This document shows, one piece after another, positions 1-8,652 of a stretch of 21,344 bases of DNA. Positions within the stretch are counted from its first letter, which is position 1. The number at the start of each line of letters is the position of its first letter. Source of the stretch: Deltaproteobacteria bacterium. Lineage in GTDB: Bacteria > Myxococcota > Polyangia > Haliangiales > Haliangiaceae. Both the position numbers and the translations under genes were made by a program. The notes below the pieces were generated by a model that saw only the letters and a program-made list of their open reading frames with translations, had not been told where the DNA came from and did not search any database. The stretch spans positions 1 through 21,344 of the forward strand of contig JAGSPR010000196.1 in assembly GCA_018262455.1 (NCBI GenBank), given 5' to 3'.

Positions 1-381
1 GTGTGGGCAGCCTGGGACCGGTCGTACCCGGTGCTCGACCGCGGGTTCTGGCTGCACAACGCCGAGCACGGCGCGGTCGTGTTCGCCTATCGCTGCGATA
101 CCGACTGCCCCGACGTGATCGCGCAGCTCGAGGGCGTGGTCCGCGCGATGCCGGTGGACCCGCAGTGCGTAGCGCCGGTGCGCCACCGCGCCGTGGTCGT
201 GGCGGATCCGCTGCTGCCCGGGGACAGGCAAGTCGCGGCGGTGGCGTGGGGCAAGATCTACCTCGCGAGCTGCGTCGATCCCGAGGCGCTGCTGACGTTC
301 GTCGACGACTTCTACGGCCGTGCCCCCGAGGACACGTGCGCGAACGGCGCGTCGCTCGGAGGGACGGCGATCGGCGAGTGA
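1..381 (+). CDS. DUF3105-like protein, C-terminal part (cut by window edge)
   Basis: This is the 3' part of a gene running in from the left, with 126 codons visible including the stop. The GTG at the first base is probably internal. The run 'GFWLHNAEHGAVVFAY' followed by 'CDTDCPDVIAQLEG' resembles the DUF3105 family, in which a W/G-x-W-x-H-N-x-E-H-G-x-V core precedes a Cys-containing loop and a small helix. Several cysteines remain (in CDTDC, QCVAP, ASCVD and DTCANG), which suggests an exported, disulfide-bearing protein. The family's biochemical role is unknown to me. The N-terminus, including any signal peptide, lies outside the window. A hairpin-forming stretch follows the stop, and the next gene starts 67 bp downstream on the same strand. 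Confidence 0.7.
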   Translation: MWAAWDRSYPVLDRGFWLHNAEHGAVVFAYRCDTDCPDVIAQLEGVVRAMPVDPQCVAPVRHRAVVVADPLLPGDRQVAAVAWGKIYLASCVDPEALLTFVDDFYGRAPEDTCANGASLGGTAIGE

Positions 382-413
382 CAACACCCACACGCGATTG
401 TCGTGGACCATCA

Positions 414-432
414 GGCGGGGTGGATCACCGCC
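414..432 (+). terminator. possible hairpin after the DUF3105-like gene
   Basis: GGC, a two-base bulge, GGTG, loop GAT, CACC, GCC form a bulged 7-bp hairpin in the 67-bp gap after the first stop codon. No T-run follows. It could be a weak terminator or part of the 5' leader of the next gene. Confidence 0.25.
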
Positions 433-448
433 GTGTTAGCTTCGTGCC

Positions 449-2641
449 GTGCGTCGCGCGCTCGTTGCCTTGTTCCTGGTTATCGCGCTGACCCGTCCGG
501 CCGCGGCCACGCCGTACGAGAGCTTCATCGACGTGGACGATCAGGCCGATCTCGAGGATCTGCTCGCCGCCGGTGACATCACCCAGGACACGTTCACCGA
601 GCTGCTCGAGCTGCTCGGCAGCGGCGTCGATCTCACCACCGCGGATCGCGCCGAGCTCTACACGCTCCCGAACCTGACCTACGACGACGTCGACGCGATC
701 CTCAAGTTCCGCGAGCTCCAGAAGGGCGCGATCACCGACCCCGCCGCGCTGGTCGCCGCCGGCGTGCTGTCGGAGGACAAGCTCCTCGCGATCTCGGCGT
801 TCATCGTGGTCAGCCAGCCGCGCGACAAGTACGCCGCCAAGGGCTGGACGAGGATCATGACGCGGTTCTCGCCGCGCGATAAGAAGCTGCCGCCTTTCGC
901 GTTGCGCGGGCGGTTCACCGCGATGAAGCACCTGCAGTTCGGGTTCGCCGGCGTGTTCACGCGGCTCGAGACCGGGGCGCCGAAGTACGATCCCAACCGC
1001 GACGCCCTGATCGCGGACCGTCCCGGGTACGGCGTGGATCTGCCGAAGATCTTCGTAAAGTGGGAGGACGACGAGGCAGCCGTGATCGGCGGCAGCTTCC
1101 GCGCAGGCTTCGGCCAGCGCCTGGTGTTCGACAACTCGAATCACTACACGCCGAACGGGCTCTACCTCGACGACGATCTGTTCTCGTCGCCCGACCTCGT
1201 CTCGGCGTGCCGCGAGTCCGCCGGCGAGCTCGCGACCTCGCCGTGCGCCGGCGATGCCGGCAACCGCTACGTGACGCCCGACTGGAACTGGCGTGACGGG
1301 CTGTTCGGCGTCGGCGCTGGCTTCAAGCGGCTCGAGCTCGGCGCAGGCTGGCTGCAGGGCTTCGCCTGGGCGTCGGCGTCCCGACGCTCGATCTACCAGT
1401 ACGAGCTCGTCGATCGCGGCAAGTGCAAGGACCCGTCGGACGACGCCGATCCGAGCTGCGCCGCCCCGACGGTGTTCGTGCGGCCCGACGGTGGGCTGCT
1501 CGATCAGACCTCGCGGCTCTCGTTCACCACCCTGCCCGACGTGTTCCAGGAGCAGCTGGGGGGGCTCAACATGTCGTACTTCGCCGATCGCCGGAACTCG
1601 GTCGGGGTGACGGTCTACGGCTCCCGGGAGCAGAACCTCGTCGACGGCATCCAGCTCGACACGCAGGAGTGGTCGCGCCTGCCGATCGGCGGCCGGTTCG
1701 GCGCGGCGGGCGCGAACTTCTCGTTCGGCCGCAGCTGGCTCGACATCTTCGGCGAGGCCGCGGTGAGCTACGACCAGATGCCCGACACCTCGGGACCCGC
1801 GCGAGGCGGCGGCGGCCCGGCGGCGATCCTGCGCGTCACCGCGACGAAGAAGAAGCAAGAGCTCGAGGCGGTGCTGCGGTACTACAGCATCGACTACGTC
1901 AATCCGTTCGCGCGCCCGATCTCGCAGCCCGACGAGCTCGACGGCCAGCGCGCCCGCGACGAGGTCGGCGTCCGGCTGCGCTACTACAAGACCGACAAGC
2001 GCTACTCGCTGCGCGCGCTGTTCGACCTCTGGGAGCCGCCATCGCAGCGCCACGCGGACAGCGTGCTCAAGCGCTCGCAGCCCAAGCTCGACACCTACGT
2101 TCGCGCCGACGTCCGGACCACCGACCAGATCAAGCTCGGGCTGTGGGAGCGCTACCAGGACAAGGACCTGGCCGCGGGCGGTCATGATCAGTGCTTCGAC
2201 GTCTCGACCGACACCAACGAGGACGGCGAGCCGATCCCGTGCGGGGGTCGCCAGCTGACCTCGATCGCGCGGGTGCAGTACCAGCCGAACCGGAAGGTGT
2301 CGTACACGGTGATGCTCCAGCACCAGCTGCTCGACGACAACGCCCTCGCGAACGACAGCTTCCGCCAGGATCTCGGTGGCTGGCTGATCGTGCTCTGGCA
2401 CCCGCAGCCGGGGATCCGGGCGCGCGGCCGGCTCCGCTATCTCGACGAGTCGGTGTCCGACACGGCCAAGGGCGAGCGCTCGATCTCGAGCGTGCTCGAT
2501 GCCGCGTTCACCGTTCGCAAGCGCGACATCGTGCGCGTGCGGGCCGACACCAAGTTCCTGATCGACGACCGCGCGAGCACCGACGTTCGAGATCCCAACC
2601 CCGAGCTCCAGCTCTGGCTGTCCTACGAGGCGCGGCTGTAG
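449..2641 (+). CDS. secreted helix-hairpin-helix protein with large beta-rich (barrel-like) domain
   Basis: This is a 730-residue protein starting at GTG. Residues 1-20 form a signal peptide with an A-A-A end, so export is expected. Residues about 30-115 contain two helix-hairpin-helix-like segments ('DITQDTFTELLELL', then 'LTTADRAELYTLPNLTYDDVDAILKFRELQKG'). They resemble the ComEA-like HhH region found at the start of some large exported proteins. The remaining 600 or so residues are rich in alternating polar/hydrophobic, aromatic strands (for example 'KLGLWERYQDKDL' and the C-terminus 'LQLWLSYEARL'), as in outer-membrane beta-barrels. A DNA-uptake role is possible because of the HhH part but is not shown. 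The stop is 2 bp before the next gene, so the two are probably co-transcribed. No clear Shine-Dalgarno sequence precedes the GTG; the signal peptide decided the start. Confidence 0.7.
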   Translation: MRRALVALFLVIALTRPAAATPYESFIDVDDQADLEDLLAAGDITQDTFTELLELLGSGVDLTTADRAELYTLPNLTYDDVDAILKFRELQKGAITDPAALVAAGVLSEDKLLAISAFIVVSQPRDKYAAKGWTRIMTRFSPRDKKLPPFALRGRFTAMKHLQFGFAGVFTRLETGAPKYDPNRDALIADRPGYGVDLPKIFVKWEDDEAAVIGGSFRAGFGQRLVFDNSNHYTPNGLYLDDDLFSSPDLVSACRESAGELATSPCAGDAGNRYVTPDWNWRDGLFGVGAGFKRLELGAGWLQGFAWASASRRSIYQYELVDRGKCKDPSDDADPSCAAPTVFVRPDGGLLDQTSRLSFTTLPDVFQEQLGGLNMSYFADRRNSVGVTVYGSREQNLVDGIQLDTQEWSRLPIGGRFGAAGANFSFGRSWLDIFGEAAVSYDQMPDTSGPARGGGGPAAILRVTATKKKQELEAVLRYYSIDYVNPFARPISQPDELDGQRARDEVGVRLRYYKTDKRYSLRALFDLWEPPSQRHADSVLKRSQPKLDTYVRADVRTTDQIKLGLWERYQDKDLAAGGHDQCFDVSTDTNEDGEPIPCGGRQLTSIARVQYQPNRKVSYTVMLQHQLLDDNALANDSFRQDLGGWLIVLWHPQPGIRARGRLRYLDESVSDTAKGERSISSVLDAAFTVRKRDIVRVRADTKFLIDDRASTDVRDPNPELQLWLSYEARL

Positions 2642-2643
2642 CC

Positions 2644-3543
2644 ATGGCGATCACGACCATCCTCGCGGGCTGCGATCTCTCCGCTCCGGCCGACCAGGCG
2701 CTCGAGCGCGCGATCGCGATCGCCCTGCTCCACCACGCCAGGCTCGTGCTCGTCCACGCCCAGGCGGACGATGGGCCGATCGCCGAGGTTACCAACGAGA
2801 TGCTCCAGCAGATCGGGCAGGTCTCGGCGGCGGTGCGGATCGAGGAGGCCCGCGCGCTCGCGGACCGGCTCGCCAGGATCCAGGCGCACGGGGTGACCGC
2901 CGAGGTGATCATCCGGACCGGCCCCCCGGGCGAGGTCCTCGCCGCCCTGGCGGTCGAGCTTCAGGCCGAGCTGATCGTGATCGGCACGCACGGCGCCACC
3001 GGGCTGTCGCGCTTCCTGCTCGGCAGCGTGGCCGCGTCGACGATCCGCCACGCGACCTGCGATGTGCTGGTCTGTCGGGCTCCGTGGAGCAACACCGTGT
3101 TCCAGCGCCCGCTCGTCGCCACCGACTTCTTGCCGACCTCCTCGCAGGCGATCTCGCACGCGAGCCGGGTCTGCGTGCCCGGCGTGCCGGTCGACGTCGT
3201 CCACGCCTGGCAGCTGCCGACCGGCTCGTGGGGCGCGAGCTTGCTCGGGCAGGCCCGGTTTCCGTGGTCGACCGTGCGCGATGCCGTGGTCGTCGCGGCC
3301 AAGACCCAGGCGGACAAGCTCACGCGCGAGTACGCCGCGCTCGGTCAGCCGGTCAACGTCGAGCTGATCCAGGGCCCGCCGGCCCAGGTGATCACCCACG
3401 AGGCCGAGCGGCGCGGGCACGACCTGATCGCCGTCGGCGCGCATGGCCACCGCGGTGTGCGCCGTCTCCTGCTCGGCAGCGTCGCCGAGAGCACCGTCCG
3501 TCACTCCCCCTGCTCCGTGCTCGTCGTGCACGGAGCTCCCTGA
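2644..3543 (+). CDS. tandem universal stress protein (two UspA domains)
   Basis: This is a 299-residue protein made of two UspA domains (about 1-140 and 150-299). Each has the ATP-binding signature G-x2-G-x9-G-S: 'GTHG' plus nine residues plus 'GS' in the first half, and 'GAHG' plus nine residues plus 'GS' in the second. Both halves end in the usual 'CDVLVCRAP'/'CSVLVVHGAP' strand. Both nucleotide sites therefore look intact, and the protein is likely to be an ATP-binding cytoplasmic stress or metabolic sensor. UspE-type tandem proteins have this layout. It starts 2 bp after the preceding gene, so it is probably translated from the same mRNA. It ends 6 bp from the convergent ferredoxin gene. 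Partners and inducing conditions cannot be read from the sequence. Confidence 0.93.
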   Translation: MAITTILAGCDLSAPADQALERAIAIALLHHARLVLVHAQADDGPIAEVTNEMLQQIGQVSAAVRIEEARALADRLARIQAHGVTAEVIIRTGPPGEVLAALAVELQAELIVIGTHGATGLSRFLLGSVAASTIRHATCDVLVCRAPWSNTVFQRPLVATDFLPTSSQAISHASRVCVPGVPVDVVHAWQLPTGSWGASLLGQARFPWSTVRDAVVVAAKTQADKLTREYAALGQPVNVELIQGPPAQVITHEAERRGHDLIAVGAHGHRGVRRLLLGSVAESTVRHSPCSVLVVHGAP

Positions 3544-3549
3544 ACGGGG

Positions 3550-3966
3550 TCAGGACTCTGCGCTGCCGCCTTCGAGGGTGAGCGCCTCGAGCTTGTTGTC
3601 TTCCTTGGCGGCGTCATCGGCGCCCGGCAGGGGCTTCTTCTGCTCGGTGATGTTCGGCCAGGGCTCGGCGGTCGCAGCCTGGGACTTCAGGGCCGCGGGC
3701 CACGACGCGATGTCGATGTCGGACAGCTTCTTCGCGCCGCTCACGAGCGCGTTGATGTCCTTGTAGATGCTCCACTTCGCAGGGAGCTCGCTCTCCTCGA
3801 AGATCGCCGTCGTCGGACACTCCGGCTCGCAGGCGCCGCAATCGATGCACTCGTCCGGGTGGATCGCGATCGAGTTCTTACCCTCGTAGAAACAGTCGAC
3901 TGGGCAGACCGCCACGCAGTCGGTGTACTTGCACTTCACGCACGGGTCAGCCACGACATATGCCAT
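3550..3966 (-). CDS. fdxA: seven-iron ferredoxin (3Fe-4S/4Fe-4S), FdxA type
   Basis: This is a 138-residue small electron carrier of the Azotobacter FdI/FdxA class. From the N-terminus it reads '[17 protein letters not shown]', then 'VAVCPVDCF', giving C9, C12, C17, C21-P and C25, and then '[12 protein letters not shown]', the classical 4Fe-4S C-x2-C-x2-C-x3-C-P. This matches one 3Fe-4S and one 4Fe-4S cluster. After residue 60 there is the long acidic or amphipathic tail seen in this family. The ATG at 3966 was chosen because MAYVV... is the family's normal N-terminus; the open frame further upstream lacks family similarity. The gene converges with the stress protein gene and is divergent from a small lipoprotein gene about 100 bp away. 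Its redox partner cannot be told from the neighbours. Confidence 0.95.
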   Translation of the reverse strand: MAYVVADPCVKCKYTDCVAVCPVDCFYEGKNSIAIHPDECIDCGACEPECPTTAIFEESELPAKWSIYKDINALVSGAKKLSDIDIASWPAALKSQAATAEPWPNITEQKKPLPGADDAAKEDNKLEALTLEGGSAES

Positions 3967-4024
3967 GACGGAATCTAGCCACAACAAACACCAACTCGGA
4001 AGGCATGGACGCAACGATTCCGTC
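3967..4024. promoter_or_regulatory. 9-bp perfect inverted repeat in the fdxA/lipoprotein divergent promoter region
   Basis: GACGGAATC (3967-3975) and its exact complement GATTCCGTC (4016-4024) are separated by 40 bp. The left arm touches the ferredoxin start codon. The loop holds a locally A/C-rich stretch. It may be a two-site operator for the divergent pair or a long-range mRNA stem; the function is inferred from position only. Confidence 0.35.
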
Positions 4025-4067
4025 GGTGCAGAGTGGCCACCCGGGCAGGAAGACTGAAAGGAAGACC

Positions 4068-4433
4068 ATGAAGCGGTTCGGCCGATATGGCTGGTTGTTC
4101 GGCTTGGCCCTCTGCGGCGCTGTGGGTTGCCAGAAGGGCGATGGCGCCGGTGCACCGACACGCACCGACGGTCCGTATGCCGGCGACATCGAGAAGCTCT
4201 GCAACGTCGTGGTCCGGTCCGGCGGCGACAAGGAGGTCGGGGCCGACCGCAACTTCCTGATCGCGACCTGGCTGGGGGCGAACCTCGAGACTCCCGAGTC
4301 CCGCAAGTTCCTCGCCCGGATCCAGCCGCTGGTAGGGGAGCAGAAGGCGACCGCGATCGAGGCCGAGGCCAAGCGGGTCGGCCTCACCGGATGCCCGCTG
4401 GCGGACGAGTGGCGCAAGCCACCGCTTCCCTGA
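4068..4433 (+). CDS. small lipoprotein, unknown function
   Basis: This is a 121-residue protein. The ATG at 4068 is preceded by a purine-rich GAAAGGAAG ribosome-binding site and opens a lipoprotein signal peptide (K/R at the start, hydrophobic '[12 protein letters not shown]', then Cys21). An in-frame ATG at 4005 would put about 20 non-signal-like residues in front and is disfavoured. The mature part has a helical domain beginning '[18 protein letters not shown]' and containing '[26 protein letters not shown]', and a second Cys near the end ('LTGCPLAD') that could pair with the one in 'KLCNV'. I do not recognise the family. The gene is divergent from the ferredoxin gene, and nothing here ties the two functionally. 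Confidence 0.75.
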   Translation: MKRFGRYGWLFGLALCGAVGCQKGDGAGAPTRTDGPYAGDIEKLCNVVVRSGGDKEVGADRNFLIATWLGANLETPESRKFLARIQPLVGEQKATAIEAEAKRVGLTGCPLADEWRKPPLP

Positions 4434-4516
4434 CCACCCCACCGCTACCCGACCCCGACCATGCGATCATAAAGACTCTACCGCGTGCGGGGCTTCCGAG
4501 CGGTGGTCGTGGGGGG

Positions 4517-4767
4517 ATGGCCGTCGGCAGCTCCGGCTGCGAGGCCGTGTTTCCGCTCGACGATCCGGCGAGTCCCCCGGATGCGCCGGACCTGCCCTTC
4601 GAGCGCTGCGCCGCCCCGAGAGCCGGGGATGGGCTGAGCTACGCGACCGTCCCCAACCCGGCGGTCCCCAGCCCCCCAAGGGGGGATCCTGCCGTGGTCC
4701 TGGGCCGAGGCGCGGACCGCCTGTCAGGCGCGCGGGATGGACCTACGCGCTCTGCGAGCTGCCCTGA
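4517..4767 (+). pseudogene. decayed, truncated lipoprotein with lectin-like fragment
   Basis: The roughly 330-bp gap before the transporter holds what looks like a broken gene. One frame reads 'GCEAVFPLDDPASPPDAP', then '...YATVPNPAVPSP'. After the run C6-AA-G6 (4672-4685), the next frame continues with 'LPWSWAEARTACQARGMDL'. The W-x-W-x-E-A-x-x-x-C-x-x-x-G-M-x-L order resembles the start of a C-type-lectin-like fold. The 'GC-x-x-[IV]-F-x-L-D' start matches the intact lipoprotein at 5596 ('GCNQIFGLD'). Coding is lost at about 4740, just before the end of the convergent transporter gene. The signal peptide is also disrupted, possibly at another G run (4511-4516). This is inferred from residue patterns; a sequencing slip in the homopolymers could explain one shift but not the missing C-terminus. 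Confidence 0.4.
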
Positions 4768-5466
4768 CTACTTCGCGATCTGGACGTCGGCGGGCGCGGG
4801 CTCGATGTGGAACCAGCGCTCGATCAGGCCGTGGAGCGCATAGATCACCGGGGTCACGCCGATCGCGGCGGCGAGCTTGATCACGTACGAGCCGAACACC
4901 AGCGCGACATAGCCGTCGAACGTCACCTTGGAGCCCCAGACCAGGGCGTTGATGATGACGGTGTCGATCAGCTGCGAGACCGCGGTCGAGCCGGTCGAGC
5001 GGAGCCACAGCATCCGGTTGCCGGTCGCCCTCTTGATCAGGAAGAACACCGAGATGTCGACGAGGTTTCCTATCAGGAAGGCGGCCATCGAGGACAGCTG
5101 GATCCACATCGCCTGCGAGAACACGATGTCGAACTCGTGGGGCGTGACGCCATCCCAGTCCTTCCCCAGGGTGACCCCCCACCACGGCAGCTGGCCCGCG
5201 ATCGCGATGATCGCCACCGCGAGCCCCACCATGAAGAACGCGAGGAACGTCACCCGGCGCACCACCGTGCGGCCGTAGAACTCGTTCAGGATGTCGGTCA
5301 GGATGAACGTGACCGGGAACGCGAGCTGACCGACGGAGAACGGCCATTCGCGCCCGAACACGTGGATCACGGTGAGCTTGCCGCCGATCAGGTCACCGAC
5401 GATCAGACACGTCATGAAGACCGCGACCAGCGTCATGAACAGGCTCAGGCGTGCGTCCAGCTTCAC
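4768..5466 (-). CDS. yhhQ: queuosine precursor transporter, YhhQ/VUT (DUF165) family
   Basis: This is a 232-residue polytopic inner-membrane protein with about six hydrophobic segments. It has the hallmark motifs 'FPVTFILTDILNEFYG' after the second segment and 'LWLRSTGSTAVSQLIDT' in the second half. These define the YhhQ family, members of which import precursors of the tRNA base queuosine (preQ0/preQ1). The length is typical. The start is a GTG (CAC on the plus strand at 5464-5466) giving MKLDARLSLFMTL. No queuosine biosynthesis gene is in the window, so a salvage role is inferred from the family. It is divergent from the following lipoprotein gene. Confidence 0.92.
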   Translation of the reverse strand: MKLDARLSLFMTLVAVFMTCLIVGDLIGGKLTVIHVFGREWPFSVGQLAFPVTFILTDILNEFYGRTVVRRVTFLAFFMVGLAVAIIAIAGQLPWWGVTLGKDWDGVTPHEFDIVFSQAMWIQLSSMAAFLIGNLVDISVFFLIKRATGNRMLWLRSTGSTAVSQLIDTVIINALVWGSKVTFDGYVALVFGSYVIKLAAAIGVTPVIYALHGLIERWFHIEPAPADVQIAK

Positions 5467-5595
5467 GGCGCCGACTGTGTCACATCGTACGGCCCGGCGA
5501 GATGTTGTAACCGCGCGCTGGCCCGTGCCACGATCCGCGCGATGAGCGTGCCAGGGGGAGAGCGACGGACCGGCCGAGTGACCGCGAGCTCAGCC

Positions 5596-7137
5596 ATGAG
5601 GTTCGTGCTCGGCGCGCTCGTGCCGCTCGCGGGATGCAACCAGATCTTCGGGCTGGACCCGGTCACGGTCGCGCCTCCGCAGGACACCTCGTTCGAGACC
5701 GTCCCCGATCCGACGGTGACGCTCAGCTACATGATCGCGACGACGATCGGCGGCGCCCCGGATCCGACCATCGACTTGACGACGCCGCTTCCCGATCCGA
5801 ACCCGAAGGTCGGCACGCTGTCCGGCGAGCTCGTCCCGGTCACCTATGACGCGAGCGCCACGACCGTCGCGTTCGGCCGTGACCTGCTGACGACGAAGTG
5901 GCGTCTCGAGTACACCGACGACTCGGGCATCCCGCACGAGCTGCAGTGGACGCCGGGCGGGGACGCCCATGTCGTCGTGCCACATTTTGGTCCGCTCGCA
6001 CCGACGCCCCCGCTGCCGGGGAGCGGGTACCGGATCCTGGCGACCGGCCCCGGTGCGCCCGCGACGTTCACGAGCGCGCATCTGGTCACCTCCGGCATCT
6101 GGATGGACGTCAACCTCGGAGCGGCGGCCAACCCCGTGACGGTCAGCCTCGACGGCGTCGTGCCCCTCAGCGGGCCCCGTGGGGTGCCTGCGACCAGCGA
6201 CAGCGCGGCGCTGCTCGATCTTCAGAGCACGGGCACAGGCAACAACACGTGCACCAGGGCGATCGGAAACGCGGGGTTCAGCCCACCCGCCGTGAGCGGG
6301 GGCCTCAGCGACGTGTCCCCGACGTGGAGCGCGGGCTCCACGCTGGGGACGGTGACCTACGCCGGCAACTTCCAGGCGCTTCGCCTACCGGCTTCGCTCG
6401 AGAGTCGAGCGGGTCTGGCCGCCTCGAAGATCGAGTTCGGCCGCGGCGCGCACGACAGGATGCCCGCGTTCACCCGCCAGGACCTCACCAACCCGACGCT
6501 CGCCGAGCCCGGACCGGTGATGCTGGTGCTGGCGTCCTGCAAGTTCGAAAACCCGAGCGTGCCCGCGTTCTCCGACCCCGCCAACTTCGTGGGCTTTCCC
6601 TACTTCACCCGGACCCTCGTGAGGGACGAACGTACGGTCGGAAGCGTGACGCTGATCTCGAGCCTGTCGGCGGTCAGCTCGAGCACGGCACCCAATTTCA
6701 CGAGCGACACGTCGGGGCCGATCGCGCACGCCCCGATCGCGCTCGGCGATGCCACGACGATGCTGAGCCTGTCCGGAAACTTCGACAAGGTGCAGCTCCC
6801 CGCGGGCGCCGGCCAGCTCGATCTGACGTTCAACCTCGACACGCTCGATCGCGTCGACTACTTCGAGGTCTCGGTGTTCCGGATCGAAGGCACGCAGCTC
6901 GTCCCGCTGCGCGTCTACACGGCGACCGACACGCGCGCGACCCCGACGGTCGATGGCCAGGCGGCGATCAACGCACCGATCAAGATCGATCGCGCGCTGT
7001 TCCAGGCCGGCAACCAGTACGTGCTCGCGATCCAGACGTATCGCGGCAGGCCGCGTGCCTCGCTGGGCGATTTCTCGACCGTCGATCCCATCCAGGTCGT
7101 CGCCACGATCTTCACCCGCACGATCTCCGTTCCCTGA
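5596..7137 (+). CDS. large lipoprotein, unknown function
   Basis: This is a 513-residue protein. The ATG at 5596 gives a very short lipoprotein signal, '[14 protein letters not shown]', with lipobox L-A-G-C. Upstream in-frame starts at 5578 (GTG) and 5542 (ATG) are possible and would only lengthen the n-region; a G-rich AGGGGGAG lies at 5553-5560. The mature protein starts '[10 protein letters not shown]', the same kind of start as the remnant at 4517. It continues as a mainly beta, Thr/Ser/Pro-rich chain with phrases such as '[25 protein letters not shown]' and '[21 protein letters not shown]' near the end, which look like beta-sandwich strands. I recognise no enzyme motif. It is most likely outer-membrane anchored. 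Confidence 0.75.
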   Translation: MRFVLGALVPLAGCNQIFGLDPVTVAPPQDTSFETVPDPTVTLSYMIATTIGGAPDPTIDLTTPLPDPNPKVGTLSGELVPVTYDASATTVAFGRDLLTTKWRLEYTDDSGIPHELQWTPGGDAHVVVPHFGPLAPTPPLPGSGYRILATGPGAPATFTSAHLVTSGIWMDVNLGAAANPVTVSLDGVVPLSGPRGVPATSDSAALLDLQSTGTGNNTCTRAIGNAGFSPPAVSGGLSDVSPTWSAGSTLGTVTYAGNFQALRLPASLESRAGLAASKIEFGRGAHDRMPAFTRQDLTNPTLAEPGPVMLVLASCKFENPSVPAFSDPANFVGFPYFTRTLVRDERTVGSVTLISSLSAVSSSTAPNFTSDTSGPIAHAPIALGDATTMLSLSGNFDKVQLPAGAGQLDLTFNLDTLDRVDYFEVSVFRIEGTQLVPLRVYTATDTRATPTVDGQAAINAPIKIDRALFQAGNQYVLAIQTYRGRPRASLGDFSTVDPIQVVATIFTRTISVP

Positions 7138-7139
7138 CG

Positions 7140-7186
7140 CGTCCGCTGGCTGGACGGACAACGTCCGGTGTCCGGACAATCCGGAC
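7140..7186 (+). promoter_or_regulatory. cluster of overlapping CGGAC/GTCCG inverted repeats upstream of recA
   Basis: The gap between the lipoprotein stop and recA holds CGTCC/GGACG arms (7140-7144, 7152-7156), CGGAC-AAC-GTCCG (7155-7167), GTCCG-n5-CGGAC (7163-7177), the perfect palindrome TGTCCGGACA (7169-7178) and a further CGGAC (7182-7186). The first pair could act as a weak terminator. The rest look like a multi-site operator, for example for the SOS repressor, but no known LexA consensus is visible. Confidence 0.4.
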
Positions 7187-7256
7187 GGCCGCGCGTGGTG
7201 ATCCGAGCGCTTACGAGCGGCACGCGATCTGGAGTGTCGGCCGCGTGGAGGCATTC

Positions 7257-8318
7257 ATGTCCACGCAAGAGAAGAAGAACAAGAGCATCGGCGAGGCGAT
7301 CCGCGCCATTCACAAACAGTTCGGCTCGGGCTCGATCATGCGGCTCGATGGGAGCGAGGTGATGGCCGTCGACGTGATCCCGACGGGCTCGGTCGCGCTC
7401 GATGTGGCGCTCGGCTGCGGCGGGCTCCCGCGTGGACGCATCATCGAGATCTACGGACCGGAGTCGTCGGGCAAGACCACGCTGACGCTGCACGCGATCG
7501 CCGAGGCCCAGCGCGCCGGCGGCGTCTGCGCGTTCATCGATGCCGAGCACGCGCTCGACACCGACTATGCACGGCGGCTCGGCGTCGAGCTCGAAGATCT
7601 GCTGGTCTCGCAGCCCGACTGCGGCGAGCAAGCCCTCGAGATCTGCGACACGCTGGTGCGGACGGGCTCGATCGATCTGATCGTCGTCGACTCGGTCGCC
7701 GCGCTGACGCCGCGCGCCGAGATCGAGGGTGACATGGGCGATTCGCACATGGGCCTCCAGGCGCGGCTGATGAGCCAGGCGCTCCGCAAGCTCACCGCCG
7801 TGATCTCCAAGACGCGCACGATCGTGGTGTTCATCAACCAGCTGCGGATGAAGATCGGCGTGATGTACGGCAACCCGGAGACCACCACCGGGGGCAACGC
7901 GCTCAAGTTCTACTGCTCGGTCCGCCTCGACATCCGGCGCAAGAAGCCGATCAAGCGCGGCGAGGAGACCATCGGCAGCGAGTGCAAGGTCAAGGTCGTC
8001 AAGAACAAGTGCGCGCCGCCGTTCCGCGAGGCCGAGTTCGAGATCCTGTTCGGCACGGGCATCAACAGGCTTGGCGAGCTGTGCGACACGTCGGAGAAGC
8101 TCGGCCTCGTCGAGAAGTCCGGCACCTGGTACTCGTGCGGCGGCGAGAAGATCGGCCAGGGCCGCGACAAGATGCTCGCGCACCTCGACGAGCATCCCGC
8201 GCTCCAGCAGCAGCTCCGCGACGCGCTGGTCAAGCAGGCGCGCGCGGCGTCCACCGGCACCACGAACCCGGCGCCGAACGGAGCCCCGGCGCACGGTACG
8301 AGTGGAGCCCCGGCATGA
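7257..8318 (+). CDS. recA: RecA recombinase
   Basis: This is a 353-residue RecA. It binds single-stranded DNA, hydrolyses ATP, drives strand exchange and promotes LexA self-cleavage. The Walker A motif 'GPESSGKT' is at residues 67-74, 'FIDAEHALD' (catalytic Glu) near 97, Walker B 'LIVVDSVA' at 141-148, loop L1 '[12 protein letters not shown]' at about 155-166, and loop L2 '[14 protein letters not shown]' at about 206-219. The ATG at 7257 follows a GTGGAGG ribosome-binding site by four bases. All catalytic features are intact. The C-terminal tail is unusual in being rich in Ala/Pro/Gly/Thr instead of the acidic tail of E. coli RecA. The stop overlaps the next start (ATGA), so a small protein is translationally coupled to it. 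Confidence 0.99.
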   Translation: MSTQEKKNKSIGEAIRAIHKQFGSGSIMRLDGSEVMAVDVIPTGSVALDVALGCGGLPRGRIIEIYGPESSGKTTLTLHAIAEAQRAGGVCAFIDAEHALDTDYARRLGVELEDLLVSQPDCGEQALEICDTLVRTGSIDLIVVDSVAALTPRAEIEGDMGDSHMGLQARLMSQALRKLTAVISKTRTIVVFINQLRMKIGVMYGNPETTTGGNALKFYCSVRLDIRRKKPIKRGEETIGSECKVKVVKNKCAPPFREAEFEILFGTGINRLGELCDTSEKLGLVEKSGTWYSCGGEKIGQGRDKMLAHLDEHPALQQQLRDALVKQARAASTGTTNPAPNGAPAHGTSGAPA

Positions 8319-8644
8319 CGAACAAGCAACGCCGTGCTCGCGACGCCGCGCTCGACCGGCTGCTCGACGATCTCGACGACCAGCTCTATACCCAGGTCGT
8401 GGAGGCCGTCGACTTCGCACGCCTCGACGCCATCGAGCAGACGCTCGTCCTCGACCTCGAGCGGCTGATCGCGGAGGGGCACCTGCCAGCGGCGCCAGAT
8501 CGGGGAACGCTCAACGTGCGAGCAGCCGCGATGATCGCCAACGCTCTCTACACGGTCCCCGAGGATCCGCGACGCAGCAAGCACCCCCGCGAAGACGACT
8601 GCGAGCTGTGCCGGATGTTGGGCACCGGCGCGTTCGTCAGCTGA
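8315..8644 (+). CDS. small acidic CxxC protein coupled to recA, unknown function
   Basis: This is a 109-residue protein. Its ATG overlaps the recA stop (ATGA), which indicates translational coupling and a shared operon. The N-terminal half is a charged helical region ('[27 protein letters not shown]'), and the middle reads '[21 protein letters not shown]'. The end carries '[13 protein letters not shown]', a C-x2-C that could bind metal or be redox active. I do not recognise the family. It is not RecX, which often follows recA and is a longer three-helix-repeat protein. A role with RecA is inferred from position only. A perfect palindrome follows the stop. Confidence 0.8.
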   Translation: MTNKQRRARDAALDRLLDDLDDQLYTQVVEAVDFARLDAIEQTLVLDLERLIAEGHLPAAPDRGTLNVRAAAMIANALYTVPEDPRRSKHPREDDCELCRMLGTGAFVS

Positions 8645-8652
8645 ACCGTCCA

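Noticed and set aside
425..2401. A 658-residue open frame on the minus strand opposite the helix-hairpin-helix gene
   Set aside because: It is a high-GC antisense shadow: its protein is dominated by R/A/V/E/L without domains, while the plus-strand frame has a signal peptide and HhH motifs.
2623..3531. A 302-residue minus-strand frame opposite the universal stress protein
   Set aside because: The plus strand carries two exact Usp ATP motifs; the antisense product has no recognisable feature.
3967..4161. N-terminal extension of the ferredoxin to 203 residues
   Set aside because: FdxA proteins start at M-x-[YF]-V-[VI]; the extension is not family-like and overlaps the divergent lipoprotein gene.
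4807..5595. N-terminal extension of the large lipoprotein to 776 residues
   Set aside because: This part runs antisense to the YhhQ transporter; the lipoprotein signal peptide at 5596 marks the real start.
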